Shown one piece after another: positions 8,411 to 16,723 of a stretch of 64,000 bases of DNA. The stretch is from contig JADKGZ010000001.1 of assembly GCA_016722025.1 (NCBI GenBank), forward strand, positions 372,001-436,000, written 5' to 3'. Position 1 is the stretch's first letter. Every line of letters starts with the position of its first letter. A program made the translations under genes and the position numbers. The notes under the pieces were generated by a model. It saw nothing but the letters and a program-made list of their open reading frames with translations, did no database searches and had not been told where the DNA came from. This DNA is from Acidimicrobiaceae bacterium. Its GTDB lineage: Bacteria; Actinomycetota; Acidimicrobiia; Acidimicrobiales; Ilumatobacteraceae.

Positions 8411-9388
8411 TCAGCGGCGGCGTGCCCTGGCGCGTCGCAGCCCGCGGACCACCACCACAGCGATCAACACCAGCACGGCACCGAGCCCGCCGAGTGCGAT
8501 CTCCTGTCGCCGCTTCGGTGACACCATGGTCCACCACTTCGCTTCCGTGCCCTCCACGTAGGCCTGCTCGTTGGTGACCGACGGTTGCCAACCGACCGCC
8601 CGCAGACGATCGTTGGCCACCAGCCACGGCCAGCGGGTGTAGCTGCGCAGGCCGGGCGGGATGGGGCCGCGCTGAAAGCGCCAGCGCAGGTTGTTGATCA
8701 CCTGGTTCATCCGGTCGGGAAGCTTCACCCGCGGCACCGCGCCGGCCAGTGCCCGCACTCGCTCGCCGGGTATCCAGCCGTCGGGCGCCACGTTGTACAC
8801 ACCGTCGAGCCGTTGCTCGACAGCCAGCATCACCGCGCTCGCGAGATCGTCGAGATGCAGGAACTGAGCGGGCGGGTCGGCCTCACCGGCTCGCTGCCCC
8901 ATGGCTGCAGCGAGCGCGCTGGCGAGGCGGCTGGTGCCATCGGATGCCATCGCGACCGCGGGCCGCAGCACCGTGACCGACCGGCCGGGCACAGCCATGC
9001 GCCACTCGTCGACCAGTTGCTCGGCCGCACCCAACTGGCGGGCGAACGGGAACTCCACGTCGGGGCGGAGGAGCGCATCCTCCGTGAGCGGCACCGGATT
9101 GTTGGCCCACGCCCCGTACACCATCGCCGACGACACCAGCACCACATGGGTGACGTGCGGATGGTCGTGCAACGCGGCGCCGAACCCGGCCAAGGCGCTC
9201 TCGCGACGTACGGCGCGGGCGTCGGCGTCGGTCGCGGCGAGCCACACCAGCACGTCGCACTCCGCCGGCTCGGCGGCCCGAGCCCGGTCGCTGGCCGCAA
9301 CCAACCGCAGCACGCGCGCACCCAGCCCGCCGGTGCCGTCGCTGACCCATACGGGCGTCGCAGTTGCGGTGCTGCCGGTGACGCTCAT
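8411..9388 (-). CDS. NAD-dependent epimerase/dehydratase-like protein with C-terminal membrane anchor
   Basis: A 325-residue extended-SDR type protein. The N-terminal nucleotide-binding region (WVSDGTGGLGARVLRLV) resembles the Rossmann GxxGxxG loop but is altered. The fold continues with VVLVSSAMVYGAW, where the Tyr sits at the active-site position of UDP-sugar epimerases, and with LHLDDLASAV and VYNVAPDG, typical for SDR epimerases. A hydrophobic segment near the C-terminus (ALGGLGAVLVLIAVVVV) followed by an Arg-rich tail suggests membrane anchoring. ATG 9388 is the first start that gives the Rossmann segment. The substrate is unknown; polysaccharide or lipid sugar metabolism is typical. Confidence 0.78.
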   Translation of the reverse strand: MSVTGSTATATPVWVSDGTGGLGARVLRLVAASDRARAAEPAECDVLVWLAATDADARAVRRESALAGFGAALHDHPHVTHVVLVSSAMVYGAWANNPVPLTEDALLRPDVEFPFARQLGAAEQLVDEWRMAVPGRSVTVLRPAVAMASDGTSRLASALAAAMGQRAGEADPPAQFLHLDDLASAVMLAVEQRLDGVYNVAPDGWIPGERVRALAGAVPRVKLPDRMNQVINNLRWRFQRGPIPPGLRSYTRWPWLVANDRLRAVGWQPSVTNEQAYVEGTEAKWWTMVSPKRRQEIALGGLGAVLVLIAVVVVRGLRRARARRR

Positions 9389-9473
9389 CGACGACGACGC
9401 TACCGTCTCGAAAATTGTGTCGCAGACCTGACGCCGCCGAGAATGCCCGGGCGCGACGCCGTAGGCTGCGCGC

Positions 9474-10664
9474 ATGGCAGACGACGACCTGACCGGGCCG
9501 GCATCGAGCGACAACCCGTTCGCCGGTCTCCCCATGTTCGGCGATCTGGCCAAGGCGCTCTCGGGGCAAGGCCCGCTCAACTGGGATGCCGCCCGCCAGT
9601 TCGCAGGCCTCGCCAGCAACGGCGGGGCCAGCGAGCCCAACGTCGATCCGGCAGTGCGCATCGCGCTCGCCGACCTTGCGCGCATCATCGAGATGCACGT
9701 GCGCGATCTCACGGCCCTCGACACACAGTTCCCCGAGATCACTCCGGTCACCAAGGGCGTCTGGGCGCAGCGCACGCTCGATGCCTACCGTCCGCTGTTC
9801 ACCGAGCTCGCCACCTCGTTGGGCAAACGCCCGGCCACGACCGACGTCGAGATGCCCGGCGACACCGATCCGATGATGGCGATGATGGCCAACCTCAGCC
9901 AGATGATGGCCCCCGCCATGATGGGCATGGCTGTCGGCTCGATGGTGGGCCGCATGGCGGGCCGCACGTTCGGCCAGTACGACCTCCCCATCCCGCGCAG
10001 CGATCACGCGTTGCTGGTGGTGCCGGCCACCATCGATCAGTTCGCCGAGGAGTGGAGCCTGCCGGTCGATGAGATGCGCCTGTGGGTGCTGGCGCAGGAG
10101 ATGATCGGTCACACGCTGTTCAGCATCCCGGCGCTGCGCGACCAGTTCACCGCGCTGGTGCGCCAGCACGTCGGCGCCTTCCGGCCGGATCCTTCTGCCG
10201 TTGCCGAGAAGCTGTCGTCGCTCGAGCTCGACGACGCCGGCGACCCGATGCAGGCGATGCAACGGCTGCTCTCCGACCCTGCCCTGTTGCTGGGTGCAGT
10301 GCAATCGCCCGAGCAGGCGTTGCATGCGCCGCAGCTCGATGCCGCCGTCGCCGCCGTCGTCGGCATGGTCGACTACCTGGTCGACGGTGTGGCAGCGCGA
10401 GTCATCGGCGGCGACGCACTGCGCATCGCCGAAGCCGTACGCAGGCGGCGGCTGGAGACCTCCCCCGACGACCTCTTCGTCGAGCGCCTGCTGGGCCTGC
10501 AGCTCACGCAGGAGCAGGTGCAGCGCGGCAAGGCGTTCACCGCCGGCGTCGTCGACCGCGTGGGCGAAGATCGTTTGACCCAGCTGCTGGCCACACCCAA
10601 CCCGCTGCCCACCCCCACCGAGCTGGAGGCGCCCGGCCTCTGGATCGCGCGACTCGAGCTGTAG
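9474..10664 (+). CDS. DUF2342/zinc-dependent metalloprotease-like protein, zinc motif not conserved
   Basis: A 396-residue protein resembling the actinobacterial DUF2342 family (often labelled zinc-dependent metalloprotease or F420-associated hydrolase). Features fitting the family are the Met-rich, Gly-rich MMGMAVGSMVGRMAGRTFGQYD segment region (about residues 142-165), PIPRSDHALLVVPATI, and a C-terminal region around LPTPTELEAPGLWIARL. Where I recall the family having HExxH, this protein reads WVLAQEMIGHTLFS, so both zinc histidines appear replaced or shifted. Either it is an inactive relative or my alignment is off by a turn. The divergent neighbour is the epimerase gene. Confidence 0.7.
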   Translation: MADDDLTGPASSDNPFAGLPMFGDLAKALSGQGPLNWDAARQFAGLASNGGASEPNVDPAVRIALADLARIIEMHVRDLTALDTQFPEITPVTKGVWAQRTLDAYRPLFTELATSLGKRPATTDVEMPGDTDPMMAMMANLSQMMAPAMMGMAVGSMVGRMAGRTFGQYDLPIPRSDHALLVVPATIDQFAEEWSLPVDEMRLWVLAQEMIGHTLFSIPALRDQFTALVRQHVGAFRPDPSAVAEKLSSLELDDAGDPMQAMQRLLSDPALLLGAVQSPEQALHAPQLDAAVAAVVGMVDYLVDGVAARVIGGDALRIAEAVRRRRLETSPDDLFVERLLGLQLTQEQVQRGKAFTAGVVDRVGEDRLTQLLATPNPLPTPTELEAPGLWIARLEL

Positions 10665-10746
10665 CACCTCGACGCGCGGCAACACCGTCACGGCGATGTC
10701 CGATTCCCGCCAGCCGCCGGCACGCCCGTGGCCCAAGCTTGGCGAC

Positions 10747-11220
10747 ATGACGAACGTGATCTTCGAAGGCATCGAACCCACCGACCTGCGCGAGGTGCTC
10801 GCCAGCGGCGTCGACCAGGGCGGCAACCCGATCCAACCCTTCATCGATGCAGACGGCGGTTGGCCCATGCGTTGCTGCCTCGCCGACTCGTTGCCCGGCG
10901 ACGAGGTAGCGATCATCGCGTGGTCGCCGTTCCGCTGGCAGGGTCCCTATCGCGAGACCGGCCCGATCGTGGTGCACACCAACGGGTGCAGCAGCACATG
11001 GCAGGCAGCCGCGCTTCCCGAAGAGTTCGACCAGCGACCGATGATCCTGCGGCCCTACGGTGCCGAGCACAGCATCCTGTACGAGTTGGTGTCACCGATC
11101 TCCGCCGGCAGCGGGTTGAACGCCGCCGTCGGCGCCCTGCTCGAGCGACCGGAGGTGGCGGAGGTCTACGGCCGCAACGTGCGCGGTGGCTGCTTCGCGT
11201 TCGTCGCCCGCCGAGCGTGA
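10747..11220 (+). CDS. DUF1203 domain protein
   Basis: A 157-residue soluble protein with the features of DUF1203: CCLADSLPGDEVAIIAWSPF in the first half, then GPYRETGPIVVH and LRPYGAEHSILYE, and NVRGGCFAFVARR at the C-terminus. ATG 10747 was preferred over an upstream in-frame ATG at 10696, because the family begins close to this methionine and the extra residues are low-complexity. The function of the family is unknown to me. It stands alone between the DUF2342-like gene and the convergent DUF389 gene. Confidence 0.8.
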   Translation: MTNVIFEGIEPTDLREVLASGVDQGGNPIQPFIDADGGWPMRCCLADSLPGDEVAIIAWSPFRWQGPYRETGPIVVHTNGCSSTWQAAALPEEFDQRPMILRPYGAEHSILYELVSPISAGSGLNAAVGALLERPEVAEVYGRNVRGGCFAFVARRA

Positions 11221-11247
11221 CCGCACGGCAGCGCCGTGGACGAGCGG

Positions 11248-12243
11248 CTACGGCAGAGGGTCGCCGAGCTCGATCGTGGCCAGCGGCACCAGTTCGATTC
11301 GCACCGAGTCGAGGTCGACGCCACGAGCGGCGACCGCCTCGCGGAGCACGTCGACCGACGGCACGGGCAACGGGCCTTCGAACCTGGCCGTCAGCTTGCC
11401 GTTGGTGAGCGATACCCGCACCAACTGCCAGCCCGTCTCGGCCGACCTTCGCTGCGCGACTTCGCGAACGGTGGATTCACGGGTCGTCTCTCGCGCGATC
11501 CTCATCGAGGCAGTCGTCAGTGGCACTCCCACGAGCACGAGCATGGCGACGATGACCACGATCGCCTTGCGCCGATCGACCGCCTTGATCGCCGAAGGTA
11601 CATCGGGCGCTGTGAGACGATGGACGCCGTAGATGGCCATCACCACCGTGCCGGTGAGCAAGATGGCGGCAACGTTGGTGAGGAACAGCAGCATTGCGCC
11701 GCCCGCTTGCGAATACTCGCCGGCATTCAACGTGAGGCCCACGACGCTGAGTGGCGGCACGAGGGAGATCGCGATCGCCACCCCTGGCAGCGTGTCGGAG
11801 ATGTCGCGGCGGGCCAGTGCCACCGAGCCGACCACGCCGGTGGCCAATGCTGCGAGAAGATCGATCAGGCGCGGGCTCACCCGCGCCGCGACTTGTGAGT
11901 TGGTCGCCGCCACCACATCGCCGACCACGACGAAGCCCATCAGCCAACCGATCAGGATTGCGGTGGACGCACCGGCAACGACCAACGCCAGTGAGCGCAT
12001 CAGGTTCACGCGGTCGGCCAGCACCACCGAGAGCATCGTCGCCTGGATCGGCAGCATCAGCGGCGCGACGATCATCGCCCCGATGACTGTGGCCGTCGAG
12101 TCGCCGACCACGCCGGCCGCGGCGATGATCGCCGCCAGGACCAGCAGGATCCAGAAGCGGCTCAGGCGCCGCCCCAGCTCCGGCCCTTCGAAGAACACCG
12201 ACTCACGCATACGCGCGATCTCGGCAGCGGCGACACTCGGCAT
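11248..12243 (-). CDS. DUF389 family membrane protein
   Basis: A 331-residue integral membrane protein of the DUF389/TIGR00341 type. About six to seven hydrophobic helices occupy residues 25-235, with the family hallmark GDSTATVIGAMIVAPLMLPI near residue 45, then LLAALATGVVGSVAL and PGVAIAISLVPPLSVVG. A C-terminal soluble domain of about 90 residues follows. ATG 12243 is supported by a strong ribosome-binding site (AAGGAGAGG) 7 bases upstream and removes a long arginine-rich, non-family N-terminal extension. The transport function is unproven for the family. Confidence 0.88.
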   Translation of the reverse strand: MPSVAAAEIARMRESVFFEGPELGRRLSRFWILLVLAAIIAAAGVVGDSTATVIGAMIVAPLMLPIQATMLSVVLADRVNLMRSLALVVAGASTAILIGWLMGFVVVGDVVAATNSQVAARVSPRLIDLLAALATGVVGSVALARRDISDTLPGVAIAISLVPPLSVVGLTLNAGEYSQAGGAMLLFLTNVAAILLTGTVVMAIYGVHRLTAPDVPSAIKAVDRRKAIVVIVAMLVLVGVPLTTASMRIARETTRESTVREVAQRRSAETGWQLVRVSLTNGKLTARFEGPLPVPSVDVLREAVAARGVDLDSVRIELVPLATIELGDPLP

Positions 12244-12313
12244 GGGAGTCCTCTCCTTGGTAGACCGTCCCAGACAACTCGATCGGCCCCGGGCTGGGCG
12301 TGATGCTACGCGG

Positions 12314-13498
12314 TCAGCTGTCGAGCATTGCCAGTTCGAAGGTGGGCGCCGCTTCGAACGGCACGCGGGCCACGTCGGCGATCGCCTCGGCGACGACCAC
12401 ACGCGGCACGGACTGCACATCGCAGCAATAGACGTAGGCGGTGGCGCAGTAGTCGTCGACGCGTTCGCACACTGCGAACCACTCGGCCCAAGGCCGGTCG
12501 ATGTGCCGCCACCCGCTGCCGCACACGATCCCGGCGGCATCGATCGCTTCCTTCGTCGCGCCGCTGCCGGGAGGCAGCAGCACGGCACCGATCTGCTGGA
12601 TCGTCACCTTCAACCGTTCCTGGAACACCACCGGGTCGGGCAGGTGCCAACGGTAGAACGACACCATGTCGGGCTGCCGTCGCTTCGCGGCAGGGTCGGC
12701 CAGCACCAGCGACACCCCCTGCAGTGGCGTCTGGTGCGCGCCCATCCCCCACGCGGTACCCACGTAGTCCTCCAACCCGGTGCCGCACCATGTGGGCAGG
12801 TCGCTGTCGTCGTCGAGGTACATCTTCACCTCACCCTCGCCGTACCAGGAGAACCACACGGGCTCGGGCAGCACGCGCACGCCCACGTTGCAGCCGAGGA
12901 AGCGGCCCGGCCCCGTGAAACCGTCGGCAATCACAAAGTCGTGCCGCAGCGTGGTGGGGTTCTCGCGCCGGAAGCTTGCGTGCAGCACGCCTTCGTCGTC
13001 GGCGACCGGCCCGAGCACGAGATCGACCTGGTAGTACAGCTCGGCTCGTCGCGGCGAGTCGTTGACCAACTCGATGCGCAGGTGCTGCCGGAACGGCATC
13101 GGGATCCAGGAGTTGAAGCCTCTGCCTTCCTGCACGCTCTGCAACGCGGAGTGGTACGGCACCGGACGGCCCATGCCCGTGCCGAAGAAGTCGGGCACGG
13201 GCACCGAGATGCTGGGCGCGTCGTTGCCGTCGTAGAACACCTCGAGCGTGAACGCGCGCAGGTGCTCGGGCGCCATCGGCGGCAGCGTGAGCCAGAGGTG
13301 GCCCACTCGGCCGGGCCCATCGATGTCGGCCAGCACCACCCGCTCACCGATGTCGAGCCGGCGACTGGGTGAGCCCTTGCGCCCGCCATGCGTTGCCCCT
13401 GCTGAGCCGGCAGCGCCGGTGGGGTTCTCGAACGACACCGTGCGCGGCCGCCGGCGCGGGTCGATCCTGGCGGGATCGCCGAAGTAGTTGCCGCTCAT
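12314..13498 (-). CDS. DUF2961 glycoside hydrolase (GH172-like)
   Basis: A 394-residue protein of the DUF2961 family, members of which are GH172 arabino- and fructofuranosidases or difructose-anhydride enzymes. Visible family features are the N-terminal RTVSFENPTGAAGSAG, VGHLWLTLPP, FFGTG, VPYHSALQSV and the C-terminal LPTWCGTGLEDYVGTAWG, where the conserved Glu in GLEDY is expected to be catalytic. No signal peptide is visible, so it is probably cytoplasmic. Its ATG overlaps the stop of a 32-codon upstream frame (ATGA), which may couple its translation. The substrate cannot be told from the sequence. Confidence 0.85.
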   Translation of the reverse strand: MSGNYFGDPARIDPRRRPRTVSFENPTGAAGSAGATHGGRKGSPSRRLDIGERVVLADIDGPGRVGHLWLTLPPMAPEHLRAFTLEVFYDGNDAPSISVPVPDFFGTGMGRPVPYHSALQSVQEGRGFNSWIPMPFRQHLRIELVNDSPRRAELYYQVDLVLGPVADDEGVLHASFRRENPTTLRHDFVIADGFTGPGRFLGCNVGVRVLPEPVWFSWYGEGEVKMYLDDDSDLPTWCGTGLEDYVGTAWGMGAHQTPLQGVSLVLADPAAKRRQPDMVSFYRWHLPDPVVFQERLKVTIQQIGAVLLPPGSGATKEAIDAAGIVCGSGWRHIDRPWAEWFAVCERVDDYCATAYVYCCDVQSVPRVVVAEAIADVARVPFEAAPTFELAMLDS

Positions 13499-13593
13499 CT
13501 CCTGCCACCCGACGCTGAGTGCGTGGCCGGCGCAGCGGAGAACCGTTCGTCGAACCCACCATGCAGCGCGGAACCGTCGGTGTCGGACGTCAT
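13495..13593 (-). CDS. Possible 32-residue leader ORF translationally coupled to the GH172 gene
   Basis: A short frame starting at ATG 13593, preceded by a strong Shine-Dalgarno (GGAGGAGC, 5 bases before the ATG), and ending in a TGA that overlaps the ATG of the GH172 gene. The peptide (starting MTSDTDGSALHGGFDERF) has no signal, helix or family that I recognise. The good ribosome-binding site and ATGA overlap argue that it is translated, perhaps only to feed ribosomes to the next gene. Alternatively it is a relic of a longer N-terminus. The rest of 13499-13834, up to the cadI stop, shows no other convincing gene. Confidence 0.4.
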   Translation of the reverse strand: MTSDTDGSALHGGFDERFSAAPATHSASGGRR

Positions 13594-13834
13594 CAGGTGC
13601 TCCTCCGGTCGTGGATCAGTGACGCTGCGACCGACTACAGATGCTCGCGCTGCGACCTCGGCACCACAACCCTGCAGGTTGCGGCACCGCCAGACCGCCG
13701 GCGACGGGCGGCATGTAGAGCACTCGCCCGCAGCGAACGACAACGACAGTTTCGGGGGATGCCAACCGTGGTTGTCGTGCCACGAGAACGAACACACCGC
13801 CGCCACCAGCGGCCAGGTGTGCGGCTGGCGAGCA

Positions 13835-14296
13835 CTAGCAACAGGTCGAAGGCGCCGCCGCAGTGGCGGTGCCGGCATCAGCCGCTTCCGACGACCAGCC
13901 AGCAGCGGTGGCATCGACGCCGCACGTCATGGCCGGCGCATCACCCTTCACGTAGTAGAACTCCCAATCGTTCTCCGGCCCCTTCACCCAGGTCTTGTCC
14001 TGGACCGCGAAGCAGCACGAGACGTCTTCCTGGATCTCCTGCTCGATTCCCAGCTCGGTTGCGCGGGCGATCATGGCCCCGACGGCCTCGACGTCGTCGA
14101 CCTCGACTCCGATGTGGTTCAACGAGCCAGGCTCACCCATGCCGGTGAAGAGGACGAGCTTCAGTGGCGGGTTCGCGATCGCGAAGTTGGCGTAGCCCTC
14201 GCGGACCTTGGCCGGTTCGGTACCGAACAGCTTGGTGTAGAACTCGATCGAAGCATCGAGGTCGGCAACGTTGAGGGCGAGCTGAACGCGTGACAT
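13835..14296 (-). CDS. cadI: ArsI/CadI family metalloenzyme (copy 1)
   Basis: A 153-residue vicinal-oxygen-chelate (glyoxalase-fold) protein. The first residues, MSRVQLALNV-DLDASIEFY, match mycobacterial CadI closely. The hallmark vicinal cysteines are at positions 94-95 (DVSCCFAVQDK), with His61 in LNHIGVEV and Glu112 in WEFYYV as expected metal ligands. Family members include C-As lyases that cleave the carbon-arsenic bond of organoarsenicals, and cadmium-induced CadI. The C-terminus ends in another CC pair. The gene is divergent from an ArsR gene across 120 bases with repeated operator-like motifs, so it is probably repressed by that ArsR and induced by arsenite, cadmium or organoarsenicals. 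Confidence 0.92.
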   Translation of the reverse strand: MSRVQLALNVADLDASIEFYTKLFGTEPAKVREGYANFAIANPPLKLVLFTGMGEPGSLNHIGVEVDDVEAVGAMIARATELGIEQEIQEDVSCCFAVQDKTWVKGPENDWEFYYVKGDAPAMTCGVDATAAGWSSEAADAGTATAAAPSTCC

Positions 14297-14330
14297 CTGT
14301 GGGATCCTCCAGGAAGAGACGAACGTCTAG

Positions 14331-14382
14331 ATTGACACTCATCGATGTTTTTACGCTATCGATTAGATCGATCGACGTCAAT
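14331..14382. promoter_or_regulatory. Paired operator-like motifs between cadI and arsR (locus 1)
   Basis: Two inverted copies of a 16-base motif lie between the divergent genes: ATTGACACTCATCGAT at 14331-14346 and ATCGATCGACGTCAAT at 14367-14382. The second, read on the other strand, is ATTGACGTCGATCGAT. Similar elements occur at the second cadI locus (46048-46099), which supports binding by an ArsR/SmtB repressor. The assignment to ArsR is inferred from position and recurrence. Confidence 0.6.
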
Positions 14383-14404
14383 GGATTTCTTCGAAGTGCA
14401 TCGA

Positions 14405-14416
14405 TATAGTTCCGGC
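14405..14416 (+). promoter_or_regulatory. -10 box of a probable leaderless promoter for arsR (locus 1)
   Basis: TATAGT at 14405-14410 lies exactly 6 bases before the ATG at 14417, which puts the expected transcription start on the A of the ATG. No Shine-Dalgarno precedes the gene. The same element with the same spacing (TACAGT) is found at 46122-46127 in the second locus. No clear -35 box is visible; the operator copy at 14367-14382 overlaps that region. Confidence 0.55.
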
Positions 14417-14758
14417 ATGGCTTCCCGCAAGTTGCTCACACTCGACCCGATTGCGTGCTGCTCACCTGTGCGCACCGACATCCTCGACGAGGCGCAGGCC
14501 GCCTTGCTGGCCAACTCGTTCGCAGCCCTCGCCGATCCCATCCGCCTCCGGCTGCTCAGTCACATCGCCGCCGCGGGTGGCGACGAGGTGTGCGCCTGCG
14601 ATCTGGTCGAGCCATCGGGCCGTTCTCAGCCGACGGTGAGCCACCACATGAAGATCCTGGTCGACGCCGGCCTCGTCGCGCGCGAAAAGCGAGGCCTGTG
14701 GGTGTGGTACCGGTTGATCCCATCGCGCCTCGACGCGTTGCGGTCAGTACTCGGGTAG
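14417..14758 (+). CDS. arsR: ArsR/SmtB family metalloregulator
   Basis: A 113-residue winged-helix repressor. The N-terminal part has a vicinal cysteine pair (IACCSPV, residues 13-14). The helix-turn-helix segment follows (ALADPIRLRLLSHI, then CACDLVEPSGRSQPTVSHHM) with a second Cys pair in CACDL, together a plausible As(III)/Cd(II) site. The wing region ends with REKRGLWVWYRL. ATG 14417 was chosen over an in-frame ATG at 14345 because of the leaderless -10 box just upstream and because the family begins here. It is divergent from cadI copy 1, which it probably represses together with itself. Confidence 0.9.
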   Translation: MASRKLLTLDPIACCSPVRTDILDEAQAALLANSFAALADPIRLRLLSHIAAAGGDEVCACDLVEPSGRSQPTVSHHMKILVDAGLVAREKRGLWVWYRLIPSRLDALRSVLG

Positions 14759-14813
14759 CCACCAGCCGCCCCTGGCCGCCCGGTTCGGAGGCATGGCGAA
14801 TAGCGTCGCGCTC

Positions 14814-15443
14814 ATGTCGCTCAACCGGTGGATCGAACTGACCGAACGCAACCCGGATCACTCCTCGTGGTACGTCGAGCGGTTCCGGTCGATGGCCGCC
14901 GCGGGCGACGATCTCGACGGCGAGGCACGGTTCGTCGACGCCATGGTGGCCCGCGGGTCACGGGTGCTCGACGCCGGCTGCGGCCCCGGCCGGGTGGCGG
15001 GCACGCTGTCGCGAGCAGGGCACGCCGTCGTGGGCGTCGACATCGACCCGGTGTTGATCACGGCCGCCGAGCACGACCATCCCGGTCCCACCTGGCTGGT
15101 CGCAGACCTCGCCGAGCTCGATCTCCCGGCGATGGGCATCGCCGAGGGCTTCGACCTCGTGGTCTGCGCCGGCAACGTCTTGACCTTCCTCGATCCGGCC
15201 ACTCGCAGGCCTGTCCTCGCTCGTCTCGCTGCGCATCTGCGCACCGGCGGGCGCATCGTCACCGGGTTCGGCTCGGGGCGCGACTACTCGTTCGCAGAGT
15301 TCTTCGACGATGTCGAGCATGTGGGGCTCGTCCCCGACGTGTTGCTCTCCGCATGGGACCTCCGGCCGTTCACACCCGACTCCAACTTCCTCGTCGCGGT
15401 GCTGTCGCTGGCGGCGGTCGGCCCCGCTACCTCGCAGATCTGA
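14814..15443 (+). CDS. Class I SAM-dependent methyltransferase
   Basis: A 209-residue methyltransferase of the Methyltransf_25/11 type. Motif I is VLDAGCGPGRVAGTL near residue 50, followed by VVGVDIDPVLITAA with the acidic residue that binds the SAM ribose, and FDLVVCAGNVLTFL as motif IV. The acceptor is not predictable. ATG 14814 gives MSLNRW, a common start in this family. It follows arsR by 55 bases, so co-transcription with arsR is possible, but it does not resemble the ArsM arsenite methyltransferase with its cysteine signature. Its 3' end overlaps the convergent antiporter gene by 17 bases. Confidence 0.85.
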   Translation: MSLNRWIELTERNPDHSSWYVERFRSMAAAGDDLDGEARFVDAMVARGSRVLDAGCGPGRVAGTLSRAGHAVVGVDIDPVLITAAEHDHPGPTWLVADLAELDLPAMGIAEGFDLVVCAGNVLTFLDPATRRPVLARLAAHLRTGGRIVTGFGSGRDYSFAEFFDDVEHVGLVPDVLLSAWDLRPFTPDSNFLVAVLSLAAVGPATSQI

Positions 15444-16656
15444 CGGTCGCGCCGTAGCGGGCGGCGATGGGGCCGGCGCTGACCCCATGGGCGACCACGC
15501 TCATCAGCACGGTGGCGGTGATGATGGTCACCGCCCGTTGCGCATCGGCGGGCTCGAGGCCCTCCAGAGCGAGCAGCGCGAACACGACGGACGCCAGACC
15601 ACGTGGGCCGAACCAGCCGAGCACGCCCACGGTGGCCGCGTCGAAGCCGGTGCCCAGCAGCGCCACGGCCACCGGAACCATCCGCACCACTGTGAGCGCG
15701 CCGACAGCGAACAACACCTCCTGCCACGACGCGTCCTGCAGCGTCGGCACCATGACTGCACCGAAGAAGAACCAGACGATCACCGACATCAGCTCTGCCG
15801 ACTGGTGGGTGAACTCCAACGACTCGTCGCGTTCATCGGTGGTGACCGCGCCGTAGGCCAGCCCGGCGACGAAGGCCGCGACGAACCCATTTCCACCGAT
15901 CTCGACGAGTGCCGCGTAGGAGAGGATGGCGAGCGCCGTCACACCCACCTTGCGGTAGCTCTTCGCGCCGATGCCTGCAGCTCTTGCCCGCGACATCAGC
16001 CACCCTCCGAGAGCCCCGATCGCAGCACCGCCGGCAACCCCGATTGCCAGCTCGGCGAGCGCCCCGCCTTCCGATTCGGTCTCCAACGACGTGCCGATGA
16101 CTGCGGCGACGATGAAGAACTTGACGAATGGGGTGACGATGCCGTCGTTGAGCCCGCTCTCCACGTTGAGGACTCGGCGGATGCGAGCGGGCACCCGCTC
16201 GTCGTTGACGATGGCCGCACCCAACGCAGCATCCGTCGGAGCAACCGCGGCGCCGATCACGGCGCACACCCACCACGACAGGCTCGGGAACAGCAACCGG
16301 GCGGCAACAGTGCCCAGCAGCATCGTGAGCGGCAGGCCGATGAACAGCAGGCGGCTGGGCAACCCGAGATCGTGGCGAACATCGGCCAGGCTCACCCGCG
16401 CCGCATCACCGAACAGCACCACGGCGAGCGTGATCTCGGCGAGCTCGGCGATGCCGGGGCCCCCGAGGCGCACGTCGACGAGACGCGTCGGGCCATTGGC
16501 CAGCAACAGACCAACTGCCACGAACACGATCGGCGCGGTGATGTTCCACCGCTCGAGCCGCTCCGCCACCACGCTCCACAGCACCAGGCCGGAGGCGATG
16601 GCCACGACAACCGCAAGATTCAGCCCGTGCTCCACTGTGGCGCCCACTGTAGACAC
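15427..16656 (-). CDS. Cation:proton antiporter (CPA1-like)
   Basis: A 409-residue integral membrane protein with about 12-13 hydrophobic helices. Key antiporter motifs are present: APTDAALGAAIV, with the Asp-containing TM motif, and NVESGLNDGIVTP, containing the essential ND pair of electroneutral CPA1 exchangers. GPRGLASVVFALL near the C-terminus is also typical. It should exchange Na+ or K+ for H+ across the cytoplasmic membrane. There is no regulatory C-terminal domain. It is divergent from the SDR gene at 16724. Confidence 0.88.
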   Translation of the reverse strand: MSTVGATVEHGLNLAVVVAIASGLVLWSVVAERLERWNITAPIVFVAVGLLLANGPTRLVDVRLGGPGIAELAEITLAVVLFGDAARVSLADVRHDLGLPSRLLFIGLPLTMLLGTVAARLLFPSLSWWVCAVIGAAVAPTDAALGAAIVNDERVPARIRRVLNVESGLNDGIVTPFVKFFIVAAVIGTSLETESEGGALAELAIGVAGGAAIGALGGWLMSRARAAGIGAKSYRKVGVTALAILSYAALVEIGGNGFVAAFVAGLAYGAVTTDERDESLEFTHQSAELMSVIVWFFFGAVMVPTLQDASWQEVLFAVGALTVVRMVPVAVALLGTGFDAATVGVLGWFGPRGLASVVFALLALEGLEPADAQRAVTIITATVLMSVVAHGVSAGPIAARYGATVRSAR

Positions 16657-16723
16657 ATGGCTGCATCTGCACCAGGTGCCGCCGCCCTCGTTGCAGTGGG
16701 CCGGAGCGCCCTACGGTTCGGGC

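Noticed and set aside
14814..15443. ArsM arsenite methyltransferase
   Set aside because: It is near cadI/arsR, but the protein lacks the conserved cysteines and the length of ArsM.
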